Positions 18,116 through 26,490 of a stretch of 47,940 nt of DNA are shown here, piece after piece. Origin of the DNA: an uncultured Eubacterium sp. (GTDB lineage Bacteria; Bacillota; Clostridia; Lachnospirales; Lachnospiraceae); NCBI GenBank assembly GCA_905236235.1, contig CAJOPA010000050.1, positions 1 to 47,940 on the forward strand. Reading direction: 5' to 3'. Below the pieces are notes generated by a model, which saw only the letters and a program-made list of their open reading frames with translations, ran no database searches and was not told the origin of the DNA. Position numbers and translations under genes: made by a program. How positions within the stretch are numbered: the stretch's first letter is position 1; every line of letters starts with the position of its first letter.

Positions 18116-19315
18116 TCAGTTCCATTTCCATTGTGAATTTTTCACAAGATTGGGGATCCGATCCGCAAATGTACGACCGGAAAACCCCACATGGGGAAGG
18201 GATACAAAATCACATCCCGAAGGAAGGATCGGCCGGTACAGGGGATCGGCGATCACCACTTCGGCATCCGCCACAAGCGGCAGGATCTCGTCCTCATCCG
18301 TCGCCTGCGCATCCCCGGGGCGCAGGTAATCCCCCATGGCTTCCGTGGCGCAGATAACGCCTACGGGCGTGCCATACCGTGCTTCCCATTCCCGTGCCAG
18401 ACTGACGCTTCGCACACCTTCGCCGATGATCACGGTCCTGCGGCCGGAAAATCTCTCCCGCTCCTCTTCCTTAAGCTCAATTCTTTCCAAAATAGGATTT
18501 CGCAAAATGGATTTTATGTTAACCGCATGAGAGGAGTCTGCCGTCTTCCAAACCGCATCCAAAAGCTCCTTCTCGATCCGTTCTTTTTCATAATGACCGA
18601 AAGGAACACCCACCACATACGGGATCTCCCATTGCCTTTGCATCCATTCGGCAACCGCCAGGCCGTCCGCGGATACCACGAGATTGACCCACGCGTCGCT
18701 GCTTTTTTGAATGTCCTCAAGCGTCGTACCCATCGCCCAGGTGGAAAGCACCGAAAACCCGAGCTTTTGCGCGAAACGGCGGATATCCTCGGCCTCTCCG
18801 TTTAAGGAGAAATCCAAAGGCGTGAGCCCTAAAATGTTCACGGAAGGATCGGCCGTCTTTTTTGGATCTTTATTTACAAAGCGCTCGGCGATCTTAAGAA
18901 ATGCGCGGGAGGCTCCATCCACGTAGGAATTCATACCGTTGGTGGAGATCCCGATGGAAGGGATCCCGGTCTCCTCCTCGATCCGCAGGGATACCGCTTC
19001 AAAATCCAGTCCGATCATATTGGAGATCGGTCCGCCCGCGACCACGATAAAGGCAGGATGCATCGCGTCTGCTTCCCTTACCACATCTGCGATCAGCTTT
19101 TCGTCATCCCCCATGATAGCTTCCATCTCCGTAAGACCCGAGATAAAGATCATGCTCTCCATACTGCTCCAACGCGGTTCATCATGGGTTGTATAGGTGG
19201 AATTGCATCCGGAAGGATCGTGCATGACCACCATGCCTCCCAGCTCATATAATGCCGAACAGACGCCGAATACATCTGCCGAATATGTGGAAATCCGACT
19301 CGCTACCTGTTTCAT
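18116..19315 (-). CDS. Nitrogenase component-1-like protein, triad 1, first subunit type (399 residues)
   Basis: This belongs to the nitrogenase component-1 (oxidored_nitro) superfamily but is not NifD or NifK by length or context. Near the N-terminus it has Cys19 in VFGVCSALYELGG and Cys37 in DPSGCN, at positions matching the P-cluster ligand region, then DEPRW (45-49) and GLTEMEAIMGDDEKL, which aligns with the family block around VFGG..KL. No third N-terminal cysteine is seen. The start is ATG 19315, overlapping the upstream gene stop as ATGA with GGAGGC before it. Its closest relative here is the protein at 26487-27608: C19, C37 and DEPRW fall at identical residue numbers. It is the last gene of the operon. 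The substrate is unknown; no nif, bch or cfb-type partner genes lie nearby. Confidence 0.8.
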   Translation of the reverse strand: MKQVASRISTYSADVFGVCSALYELGGMVVMHDPSGCNSTYTTHDEPRWSSMESMIFISGLTEMEAIMGDDEKLIADVVREADAMHPAFIVVAGGPISNMIGLDFEAVSLRIEEETGIPSIGISTNGMNSYVDGASRAFLKIAERFVNKDPKKTADPSVNILGLTPLDFSLNGEAEDIRRFAQKLGFSVLSTWAMGTTLEDIQKSSDAWVNLVVSADGLAVAEWMQRQWEIPYVVGVPFGHYEKERIEKELLDAVWKTADSSHAVNIKSILRNPILERIELKEEERERFSGRRTVIIGEGVRSVSLAREWEARYGTPVGVICATEAMGDYLRPGDAQATDEDEILPLVADAEVVIADPLYRPILPSGCDFVSLPHVGFSGRTFADRIPNLVKNSQWKWN

Positions 19316-20661
19316 ACATTGCCTCCGCATCCCGGACAGGCATCACTGCCCAGCCCCTTGATCTCAATCTCTTTTCTGTCCTTCGGCACCGTGGCCGCCT
19401 CCGTCAAAAGCATCGCCAGCTTTAGGAATGCCTCATAGCCGTACATGCCGCCACCTTCGACCACATTGACAAAATAGTTGGTGCCTGTAAAACCGGCCGC
19501 CTTTTGACCGATCGCCAGCACATCCGAAGGCTCTTCAAAAAACCGCATTTTGGCATTGACCGTAGCCACCAAGAGCACGTCGGGGTAATGCTTTTGCATA
19601 TAACGAAAATCTTCCGCTTCCAAAGAAGTCATGGCATCCAGATAGACCCGTTCCACCAAAAAGCCGTGATCTAAAAGGAATCGAGCAAGACACACGGGAT
19701 GCGGCGCAAAGGTATAATCCAGTACGATCTTTCGATCGCCGATCACCGCTTTTGCCTTTGCAAAAGCCTCCTCGCACCGTTTCTCCAAAGCCTCAAAATC
19801 CGGGCATTCCACCTGCAGGTGTTCACAGAGTCTCATGAGGTTTTCCCGCGTCTGTCGATAGGAAAATGCCATGGGAAGATGCAGGTGAGTCCCACCGATT
19901 CGTTTACATAATGCATCTGCCCCGGCCTCTGCCGAGGGGTAATACGTGATATAAGTATCCGCCTCGGCCAGAGAAAGGTATTCCTCATAGGTCTGCATAC
20001 GGTTGATCTCCATGAAAAGGTAGCCGTTATCCCGACAGATCTTTACGAGTTCGCTCTCGTCATCGGTGGCAAAATCATTGCCGAGCACCGCTACTTTCTT
20101 GGGATCCTTTTCCATCGGTTTTAATGCCGCATACAACTGGCGACGCATGAGCTGATCCGGCGTCAGCCCGCTTTTTCTCATGATGGGATTCATATAGCAA
20201 TCGGTGATGTCGATCTCGGGAAACCGTTCGTTTAATTCCCGATAGACGGCATCCAGGTCACAACCCGCAAAATGGTGCATACAACTGGTATACACCAACA
20301 ATGCCTTGGGACGGTAGGAAAGTTTGTTTACCACATCCGCGACACCCTCGATCAACAGTTCCTCGAGCGTCCCATCCAAAAAATCATTGTCCCGCACGGC
20401 AATGGTGGAAAATCTGTGCATGGCACCCATCTCCGCTGCCGTCAGTACCACGCCGCGCAGACACCCGGCGCCGCATACAAAAATCTCATGCGCCTCGGGA
20501 ACGAGCATCCCCGTATGAACGATATTCCAGGTTCCTCTGGCGGGAGAAGCATATTCCAGGCCCGATACGAACGGTTCCGGAAAAGCGGCATCCGCGAAAC
20601 GGACCGCAAAACCGCCGTCCTTCACCTCTACATTTTTCAGTGCATCATGCAATGCCTTCAT
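19312..20661 (-). CDS. Nitrogenase component-1-like protein, triad 1, second subunit type (449 residues)
   Basis: This second component-1-type subunit pairs with the gene downstream. Visible cysteines in the cluster-binding region are C63 and C67 (VCGAGCLRG) and C126 and C133 (YTSCMHHFAGCDLD). Of these, C67 and C126 align with C77 and C138 of the paralogue at 27609-28913. The segments TDCYMNPIMRKSG and GLTPDQLMRRQLYAAL correspond to the family's central region. The protein ends ACPGCGGNV, a CxxC tail absent from the paralogue. The start has AAGGAGG eight bases ahead and follows the NifH-like gene by three bases. The product is probably a heterodimer partner of the 18116-19315 protein; the reaction is unknown. 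Confidence 0.78.
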   Translation of the reverse strand: MKALHDALKNVEVKDGGFAVRFADAAFPEPFVSGLEYASPARGTWNIVHTGMLVPEAHEIFVCGAGCLRGVVLTAAEMGAMHRFSTIAVRDNDFLDGTLEELLIEGVADVVNKLSYRPKALLVYTSCMHHFAGCDLDAVYRELNERFPEIDITDCYMNPIMRKSGLTPDQLMRRQLYAALKPMEKDPKKVAVLGNDFATDDESELVKICRDNGYLFMEINRMQTYEEYLSLAEADTYITYYPSAEAGADALCKRIGGTHLHLPMAFSYRQTRENLMRLCEHLQVECPDFEALEKRCEEAFAKAKAVIGDRKIVLDYTFAPHPVCLARFLLDHGFLVERVYLDAMTSLEAEDFRYMQKHYPDVLLVATVNAKMRFFEEPSDVLAIGQKAAGFTGTNYFVNVVEGGGMYGYEAFLKLAMLLTEAATVPKDRKEIEIKGLGSDACPGCGGNV

Positions 20662-20664
20662 GCG

Positions 20665-21426
20665 TTATGCCTCCTTGTAGAATTCACGCAAAAGGATATC
20701 CGCAAGCTCTCTGTACTCCTTAGCCATGGAGCTGTCCGGAAAGGCCTCCACCACGGTTTTGTGAAGATCCTCAGCATCCGTTACCAGTTCCGAACGGGAA
20801 AGCCGCGCCAGGACCTTCGTGTGCAGATCCTCGGCAAGTTCCTGTACTTTCGCATCCTCATCCCGCACGTCCCTGGCATTTAGGATCAGTCCGCCCAGAC
20901 GTGCATAATTCCTGTTGGCAAAATTTTCCACGGCCATAGCGATATTGGCCGCCGCATGGATCGCCATGTTTTCTCCGGAAGTGATCACGAGCACGATATC
21001 CGCATACCCGTCACGCATGGGCATGGAAAAACCGCCGCATACCACGTCACCCAAGACATCATACAAAACCACATCCGGTTCATAGGTTTCATAAGCACCT
21101 TTTTCCGCAAGCTTCTCAAGCGCCGCTATGATCCCTCTGCCGGCGCACCCCATTCCCGGGGTGGGTCCCCCGGCTTCCACACAGATCACGCCGCCGTAAC
21201 CGACATGTACCATGTCCTTAAGTTCAAAATCATTTTTCCGGGCGCGTACCAGTTCAAGCACCGTATCCACGCGGTCTTTTCCGTGAAGCAGGCTCGTGGA
21301 ATCCGCCTTGGGGTCGCAACCGATCTGCATGACCTTTAAGCCCCGCTCCGCCATAGCCGCTGCCACATTGGAAACGGTGGTGGATTTACCGATACCGCCC
21401 TTACCGTATACTGCGATCTTTAACAT
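20665..21426 (-). CDS. NifH/BchL-like ATP-dependent iron-sulfur reductase, triad 1 (253 residues)
   Basis: NifH-type proteins are ATPase dimers bridged by one [4Fe-4S] cluster that drive electrons into component-1 partners. The P-loop GKGGIGKS is at residues 8-15, the cluster ligands are C94 (PGMGCAGRG) and C130 (GDVVCGGF), and switch motif [11 protein letters not shown] is intact. Arg97, the site equivalent to ADP-ribosylation in NifH, is present. Length is slightly below NifH (about 275-295), closer to BchL and CfbC sizes. It overlaps the ACT gene by seven bases and precedes the two component-1 genes, so it is the reductase of triad 1 (inference from order). Confidence 0.9.
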   Translation of the reverse strand: MLKIAVYGKGGIGKSTTVSNVAAAMAERGLKVMQIGCDPKADSTSLLHGKDRVDTVLELVRARKNDFELKDMVHVGYGGVICVEAGGPTPGMGCAGRGIIAALEKLAEKGAYETYEPDVVLYDVLGDVVCGGFSMPMRDGYADIVLVITSGENMAIHAAANIAMAVENFANRNYARLGGLILNARDVRDEDAKVQELAEDLHTKVLARLSRSELVTDAEDLHKTVVEAFPDSSMAKEYRELADILLREFYKEA

Positions 21427-21692
21427 GCTGTTCCCTCCGTCTTGTGGATCACGTTGGAATAAGCCGTTTTGGAGGATATTCCTGTAAGACTACCGATCTT
21501 GCCGGAAAGTGCCGCGATCACATCCTGCGGCGCGTCCACGGCTACACAGATGATGCTCACGTCACAGGCCTTATAGGGGATCCCCATTCTTCCTACGATG
21601 TAATCTTTATAGCTCGACAAAAGAAAGTTTAAAGCATCCGTGGAAGCAGGTTCCTCCACGATGACACTGATCACTGCAATCCTATTTTCCAT
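21420..21692 (-). CDS. TM1266-type ACT-domain protein (putative iron-only hydrogenase system regulator family), 90 residues
   Basis: The sequence follows the TM1266 family closely: a first beta strand RIAVISVIVEE, then YKDYIVGRMGIPY, SIICVAVDAPQDVIAALSGK and GSLTGISSKTAYS. These small ACT-fold proteins are usually found beside [FeFe]-hydrogenase maturation genes (hydEFG) and were named for that; their biochemical role is not settled. Here the gene sits between hypE and a NifH-like gene instead. AAGGAGG precedes the start. It may bind a small ligand or sense metal-cluster supply for the operon; that is inference. Confidence 0.8.
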   Translation of the reverse strand: MENRIAVISVIVEEPASTDALNFLLSSYKDYIVGRMGIPYKACDVSIICVAVDAPQDVIAALSGKIGSLTGISSKTAYSNVIHKTEGTAC

Positions 21693-21738
21693 TTTGGCCT
21701 CCTTTAAAAATCAATCGCTGACCTTACCATCGATCGTT

Positions 21739-22743
21739 CTAACAGATCCGGGGAAGAAGTTCTCCGGAAGGCTGGGGAAGCATGGTCGGTACGCCCAGGG
21801 TGTTGACGGCGATGACACGTCCCTTGTTGTCCTCCGTGATCTCTCCGATCACGGCCGCATTGGCGGAATACGGACAACCGTGCAATACGCGAAGAAGATC
21901 CTCGGCTTTGTCCTTCGGGGCGATGACCACCATGGTGCCTTCGTTGGCAAGGTATAAGGGATCGAGACCCAGCATATCGCACACGCCTTCCACCGCGGAA
22001 TGCACCGGGATACTGTCACGGTCGATCCGGACCCCGCAATCACTCTCCGCCGCGATTTCATACAATACGGTACCCACACCGCCGCGGGTGGCATCTCGGA
22101 TCACATGGATATCCTTCGTGCAGTCAAGCATCGCCTTCACCGTGCCCCAAAGCGGTGCGCAGTCACTGGTAATATCCGCATGGATCCCCAAATCTTCCCG
22201 CTCGAGAAGAATGGTGCAGCCATGGCGTCCCACATCTCCCGTTACCAGAATCACGTCGCCCGGCTTGGCGTTTTTTCCGGAAAGATTTACGTCGGGCATC
22301 ACCTCGCCAATCCCGGTGGTGGTGATAAAGACCTTATCCACCTGACCTTTGCCCGCCACCTTGGTATCGCCGGCAACAAATACCACGCCGGCTTCCTTTG
22401 CGGTCGCAGCCATCAGATCCGTGATCTCCTGAAGGTCCTTCATCGGGAATCCTTCTTCGATCACAAACCCGCAGGTCATATACTTTGGCTTAGCTCCCAT
22501 GCAGGCGAGATCGTTGACCGTACCGCATACGGAAAGTTTCCCGATGTTGCCGCCGGGGAAACGATAAGGCGATACGATAAATCCGTCTGTGGTCATGGCG
22601 ATCCTGTCTCCCGTAACGGTTAAGATCGCCGCATCATCCGGCGTAAAATAGGGATTGTCAAAATTCTTTTTAAATACCTGACCGATCAGTTCCGAGGTCT
22701 GTTTTCCTCCCGCTCCGTGGGCCAGTTTGATCATTTCTTCCAT
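21739..22743 (-). CDS. hypE: HypE, cyanide-forming carbamoyl dehydratase, 334 residues
   Basis: HypE receives a carbamoyl group from HypF on its C-terminal cysteine and dehydrates it with ATP to a thiocyanate, the source of CN ligands for iron. The N-terminus has HGAGGKQTSELI, the middle has VAGDTKVAGKG and GDVGRHGCTILLERE, and the protein ends exactly PRIC, retaining the essential terminal cysteine. The C-terminus separates it from the related ThiL, PurM and SelD enzymes. AAGGAG precedes the ATG. It lies 13 bases after hypD. Confidence 0.97.
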   Translation of the reverse strand: MEEMIKLAHGAGGKQTSELIGQVFKKNFDNPYFTPDDAAILTVTGDRIAMTTDGFIVSPYRFPGGNIGKLSVCGTVNDLACMGAKPKYMTCGFVIEEGFPMKDLQEITDLMAATAKEAGVVFVAGDTKVAGKGQVDKVFITTTGIGEVMPDVNLSGKNAKPGDVILVTGDVGRHGCTILLEREDLGIHADITSDCAPLWGTVKAMLDCTKDIHVIRDATRGGVGTVLYEIAAESDCGVRIDRDSIPVHSAVEGVCDMLGLDPLYLANEGTMVVIAPKDKAEDLLRVLHGCPYSANAAVIGEITEDNKGRVIAVNTLGVPTMLPQPSGELLPRIC

Positions 22744-22756
22744 GGTTTTCTCCTTT

Positions 22757-23809
22757 TTACTTCACGTCTCCGTACTGATAAAATGCCGCGCAGGTTCCTT
22801 CGCTCGAAACCATGCATGCGCCGATGGGATGCTCCGGCGTACAGCCTTTGCCAAACACCTTGCAATCATAGGGTTTGCATTTGCCCTGCAGGATGTCTCC
22901 GCAACGACAGGCGGGATTGGGTTTGCCTTCCACCTTCGGCAGGTCGAATTTGATCCGCGCATCATACGCGGCGTAGTCAGCCTTCAGTCGCACACCGGAG
23001 TTGGGGATCACGCCCAGGCCTCTCCATTCCGCATCCTCCGGATCCGTCATTTCCGTCACCAGACGCTTGGCCTCCACACTTCCCTCCGGATGTACCACTC
23101 TGGGGTAGCAATTGACAAAAAAGGGCTTTCCTTTTTTGAAATTCTCAATGATCACGGCAAACGCTGTCACGAGTTCAAGCGTATTAAATCCCGCGATCAC
23201 GCCGCTGACACGTTCCTCTTCGCAGAGTTTCCTGCATTCCTCCTCCCCGGTAATGGCATTGACATGCCCGGGATAAAGATAGACATCCACGCTGTCCTTT
23301 AATGCACGATACGCGGAAGGCATGGTCTTATTGGAGGTCAGAACGGAAAAATTATCGAGGTTGTCCTTCTTGGCATTCTTCACCGCCAAGAGCGCCGCCG
23401 GCGTCGTCGTTTCAAATCCGACAGAAAGAAATACCACCTGCTCCTCAGGATGGTCCTTCGCATAGGCGACGGCATCCAAAGCCGTATAGACCACCTTGAC
23501 TTTGCCGCCCAGGGCTCTTGCATCCGCAAGGCTCATCTTTGTCCCCGGAACGCGGATCAGATCGCCGAAGGTACAGACCGTGGCGCCTTTTTCAAGTGCC
23601 AGCATCACCGACTCGTCGATATAAGACGTAGCGGTTACACATACCGGACATCCCGGTCCCGAGATCAACTCCACCTTTTCCGGCAGGATCTTGCGGATCC
23701 CGAGCTTAAAATTTTCGTGGGTATGCGTTCCGCACACCTCCATGACGCGAATGGGTTCTCCGTCATACGTACGGATGATCTCCAACGCGCGCTGCAATGT
23801 GTCATTCAT
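22757..23809 (-). CDS. hypD: HypD, Fe(CN)2CO assembly scaffold, 350 residues
   Basis: HypD carries a [4Fe-4S] cluster and, with HypC, holds the iron that receives CN and CO. Conserved motifs are intact: EVCGTHTHE, the redox pair in GPGCPVC, GFETTTP, and the C-terminal cluster region (CRCGDIL, then PYDCKVFGKGC and GACMVSSEGTC). The start is ATG 23809, behind AGGTGGTG; a GTG at 23821 overlaps that site. There is no sign of degeneration, so it should be functional. A short gap separates it from hypC. Confidence 0.97.
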   Translation of the reverse strand: MNDTLQRALEIIRTYDGEPIRVMEVCGTHTHENFKLGIRKILPEKVELISGPGCPVCVTATSYIDESVMLALEKGATVCTFGDLIRVPGTKMSLADARALGGKVKVVYTALDAVAYAKDHPEEQVVFLSVGFETTTPAALLAVKNAKKDNLDNFSVLTSNKTMPSAYRALKDSVDVYLYPGHVNAITGEEECRKLCEEERVSGVIAGFNTLELVTAFAVIIENFKKGKPFFVNCYPRVVHPEGSVEAKRLVTEMTDPEDAEWRGLGVIPNSGVRLKADYAAYDARIKFDLPKVEGKPNPACRCGDILQGKCKPYDCKVFGKGCTPEHPIGACMVSSEGTCAAFYQYGDVK

Positions 23810-23847
23810 TTTATTCACCACCTGTTTTATCTGTTGACTTTATGGGC

Positions 23848-24060
23848 CTAGGAAAGCGCCTCGGACAAAAGATCCGCTGCCTGCTCCTCTTCCTCCTGGG
23901 TGATCTTCGAGATCGCGATCCCCGCATGCACCATCACATAATCGCCGGGTTCCACGTCGTCTAAAAGCTCCGCGGAGATCTCACGCGTTGCTCCGCCCGC
24001 ATCCACGATGGCCATCCCATCCTTCATTCCCACTACCTTTGCTGAAATTCCTACGCACAT
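23848..24060 (-). CDS. hypC: HypC/HupF-family chaperone, 70 residues
   Basis: HypC binds HypD and delivers the Fe(CN)2CO unit to its target protein; its Cys2 is essential after methionine removal. Here the N-terminus is MCVGISAKVVG with Cys2 present, followed by VDAGGATREISAELL and GDYVMVHAGIAISKI, all typical. An AAAGGAG site precedes the ATG. HypC normally also contacts the hydrogenase large subunit, so the fact that no such subunit is encoded here raises the question of its client. Confidence 0.96.
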   Translation of the reverse strand: MCVGISAKVVGMKDGMAIVDAGGATREISAELLDDVEPGDYVMVHAGIAISKITQEEEEQAADLLSEALS

Positions 24061-24093
24061 ACTTTGTACTCCTTTCTGTTTTAAGTCTTTTTA

Positions 24094-26490
24094 TTATCTC
24101 TTTTGCAGCCGGTGCAAGCCCACATAAGCCTGTCCCAAACCGATCCCTCCGTCGTTTGGCGGGATCTGATGATGCCGCAATACCGAAAATCCTTCTTTGC
24201 CAAGGGAATCCTCACAGATCCCCAACAGGCATGTATTTTGAAAAACGCCGCCGCTTAATGCCACCGGATAATCTCCGAGGTCCTTTCGCACGGCAAGGCA
24301 GACGCTTTTTGCCATCTCTCCGAGGATCCTGTGGAAAAGATATGCCAAAATCTCCCGATCCTCTCCGTTTAAATAAGCCTGTGTAATGTAGGAAAACAAT
24401 CGGTCCGTCCGAAACAGATATTTCCTCGTATCCTCCGCCTCTTTCGTCTCGGGCTCCTTCGTTTGCAAAAGCAGAAGCTCTTCCGATGCAAGATAGGAAG
24501 CCACAAGCGCTTCGGTCATTTTTTCCTTTTGCGGATCCTTTTGCGCATATTGTGCCGCAAACATGAGCGCGTTGGCGGCTTCTCCCTCAAAGGTTGAGAT
24601 CCGCACCAAGCCGAGCACGGCACTTACGGCATCAAACAACCTGCCCATGCTGGTGGAGACAATGGTATGGATCTTTTTTTCCGCCATTTGTCCGATCAGA
24701 CGCATGTCCTCTCTGCGACAAAGACCGAGCTTCTCCGCGATCTCCTCCGCATCCTCTCCGTAAAGGGAATGCAACATGGAAGCGGCGATCCGATAGCCTT
24801 CCCTCGACGCCTTGTCTCCACCTACGTGAAGAAACGGCATCATGCTTCCGATCCGGGTAAATCCGTCAAGATCGGCCAGTAAGATCTCTCCGCCCCAGAT
24901 GGTGGCATCCGTACCGTATCCGGTGCCGTCAAAGGACAAGCCGATCACGGTTTCATCGGTTCCGTTTTCCGCCATGCAGGATGCGATATGCGCATAATGG
25001 TGCTGGATCTTAAGGACGGGCCGTCCCAAATGCTCCGCCACCTCCGTACTATTGTAAGAAGGATGCAGATCGCATACCACAAGCGAGGGCTTTGCCTCAA
25101 GTAACTCCTCCATACGGACCACGGAATCCGACAACGCTTTGACGGTGCGGATATCTCCCAAATCTCCCACATAGGGTGAAGGGTACAGCAGATCGCCTTT
25201 GCCGATGCAAAATGTGTTCTTTAACTCTCCGCCGATACCCAGGACGCAGGCCTCGTATTTTTGAGGAAGCATCACCGGTACCGGAGCAAATCCGCGGGAA
25301 CGCCGGATCATATAGGGCTCTCCCCGATAGGAATCAAGAACCGTATCATCCGCCCGCAGTCGAATGGTTCGATCGTGCGTCAGTACAAGATCACAGATCT
25401 CCGACAGCTGCTCTCTTACATCCTCATCCGTGCGGCAGATCGCCGCCCCCGAGATATTGCCGCTCGTCATGACAAACAGATCGGTCCCGATCACAACATC
25501 ATCCGGATAATCAAACAACAGACTGTGCAGGGGCGTATACGGAAGCATCACGCCCACTTTGGGATTGCCCGGTGCGATCTGCTCACTTAAGCGCGGACCT
25601 TCTGCAGCACTGTCGTTTGCTTCCTTACGCTCAAGCAGATAGATCGGTTTCTGGTATCCCGTCAGCACCTTCTCGTCCTCCGGCGTGACAACGCATTCCC
25701 GCCTTACCGTGGCAAGATCCTTCATCATCACCGCAAACGGTTTCACCGGCCTGTGTTTTCTAAGGCGCAGCTTTTCCACCGCCTCATTATCCGCCGCATT
25801 GACGCAGAGATGATATCCGCCGATACCTTTGATCGCCAGGATCTTGCCGTCGCGAATGGCCTTTCTCGCCAGGGTGATCGCTTCGTCTCCGCAGATCTCC
25901 GTATCGAGGATCCGTACCACAGGGCCGCAATCCGGGCAACAGACAGGCTGCGCATCAAAGCGCCGGGTGGCGGGATCATAATATTCTTTCGCACACGCCG
26001 GACACATGGGAAAATCCTTCATGCTGGTGCGTTCCCTGTCGTACGGCATGGCATCGAGGATGGTCAGTCTCGGCCCGCAGGCGGTACAGTTGATAAAAGG
26101 ATGCAGATACCGCCTGTTCTTGGGATCACGCATTTCCCTCTCGCAGGTAGGACAGGTGGCGATATCCGGCGAAACAAAGATGTCTCCCTCCTCATGCACG
26201 CTGTCGATAATGGTAAAAGTCGAAAAATCATAACTCTGTCGCAGGTCCTTTGCCATACGTTCCTGCACATCCCGTACCGCGATCTTTAAGATCACGCTCC
26301 TGACCGGCGGATGCTCGTCAAATTCGCGCAAAAACCGCTGCATGCCTTCCTCGCTGCCTTCGCAAAAGATCTCCACGTAGGATCCCTTATTGGAAACCAC
26401 GCCGCAGATCTTATCCCGCAATGCCGTCCTGGCTACGAACGGACGGAAACCGACTCCCTGCACGATACCGTAGATCCGAATCTGTTTCAT
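24094..26490 (-). CDS. hypF: HypF carbamoyltransferase, 798 residues
   Basis: HypF uses carbamoyl phosphate and ATP to load HypE. Domains in order: acylphosphatase (QGVGFRPFV near residue 11), a double zinc finger (CPTCEREM, INCTACGP, CPACAKEYYD, CCPDCGP), a YrdC domain, and a Kae1-like domain with metal ligands in HHYAHIASCMAE and the segment FDGTGYGTD, then ALSGGVFQN. The length is slightly above the usual 750-780. The start is ATG 26490, overlapping the upstream gene stop as ATGA with GGAGGG ahead; a GTG at 26496 is less likely. All catalytic regions appear intact. Confidence 0.97.
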   Translation of the reverse strand: MKQIRIYGIVQGVGFRPFVARTALRDKICGVVSNKGSYVEIFCEGSEEGMQRFLREFDEHPPVRSVILKIAVRDVQERMAKDLRQSYDFSTFTIIDSVHEEGDIFVSPDIATCPTCEREMRDPKNRRYLHPFINCTACGPRLTILDAMPYDRERTSMKDFPMCPACAKEYYDPATRRFDAQPVCCPDCGPVVRILDTEICGDEAITLARKAIRDGKILAIKGIGGYHLCVNAADNEAVEKLRLRKHRPVKPFAVMMKDLATVRRECVVTPEDEKVLTGYQKPIYLLERKEANDSAAEGPRLSEQIAPGNPKVGVMLPYTPLHSLLFDYPDDVVIGTDLFVMTSGNISGAAICRTDEDVREQLSEICDLVLTHDRTIRLRADDTVLDSYRGEPYMIRRSRGFAPVPVMLPQKYEACVLGIGGELKNTFCIGKGDLLYPSPYVGDLGDIRTVKALSDSVVRMEELLEAKPSLVVCDLHPSYNSTEVAEHLGRPVLKIQHHYAHIASCMAENGTDETVIGLSFDGTGYGTDATIWGGEILLADLDGFTRIGSMMPFLHVGGDKASREGYRIAASMLHSLYGEDAEEIAEKLGLCRREDMRLIGQMAEKKIHTIVSTSMGRLFDAVSAVLGLVRISTFEGEAANALMFAAQYAQKDPQKEKMTEALVASYLASEELLLLQTKEPETKEAEDTRKYLFRTDRLFSYITQAYLNGEDREILAYLFHRILGEMAKSVCLAVRKDLGDYPVALSGGVFQNTCLLGICEDSLGKEGFSVLRHHQIPPNDGGIGLGQAYVGLHRLQKR

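Noticed and set aside
18116-21426. Light-independent protochlorophyllide reductase or CfbCD-type enzyme
   Set aside because: No chlorophyll or F430 genes are near. CfbD is a single homodimeric component-1, while here two different subunit types are present in each triad.
21739-22743. HypE as thiamine phosphate kinase or selenophosphate synthetase
   Set aside because: The C-terminal PRIC and the position next to hypD, hypC and hypF fix it as HypE.
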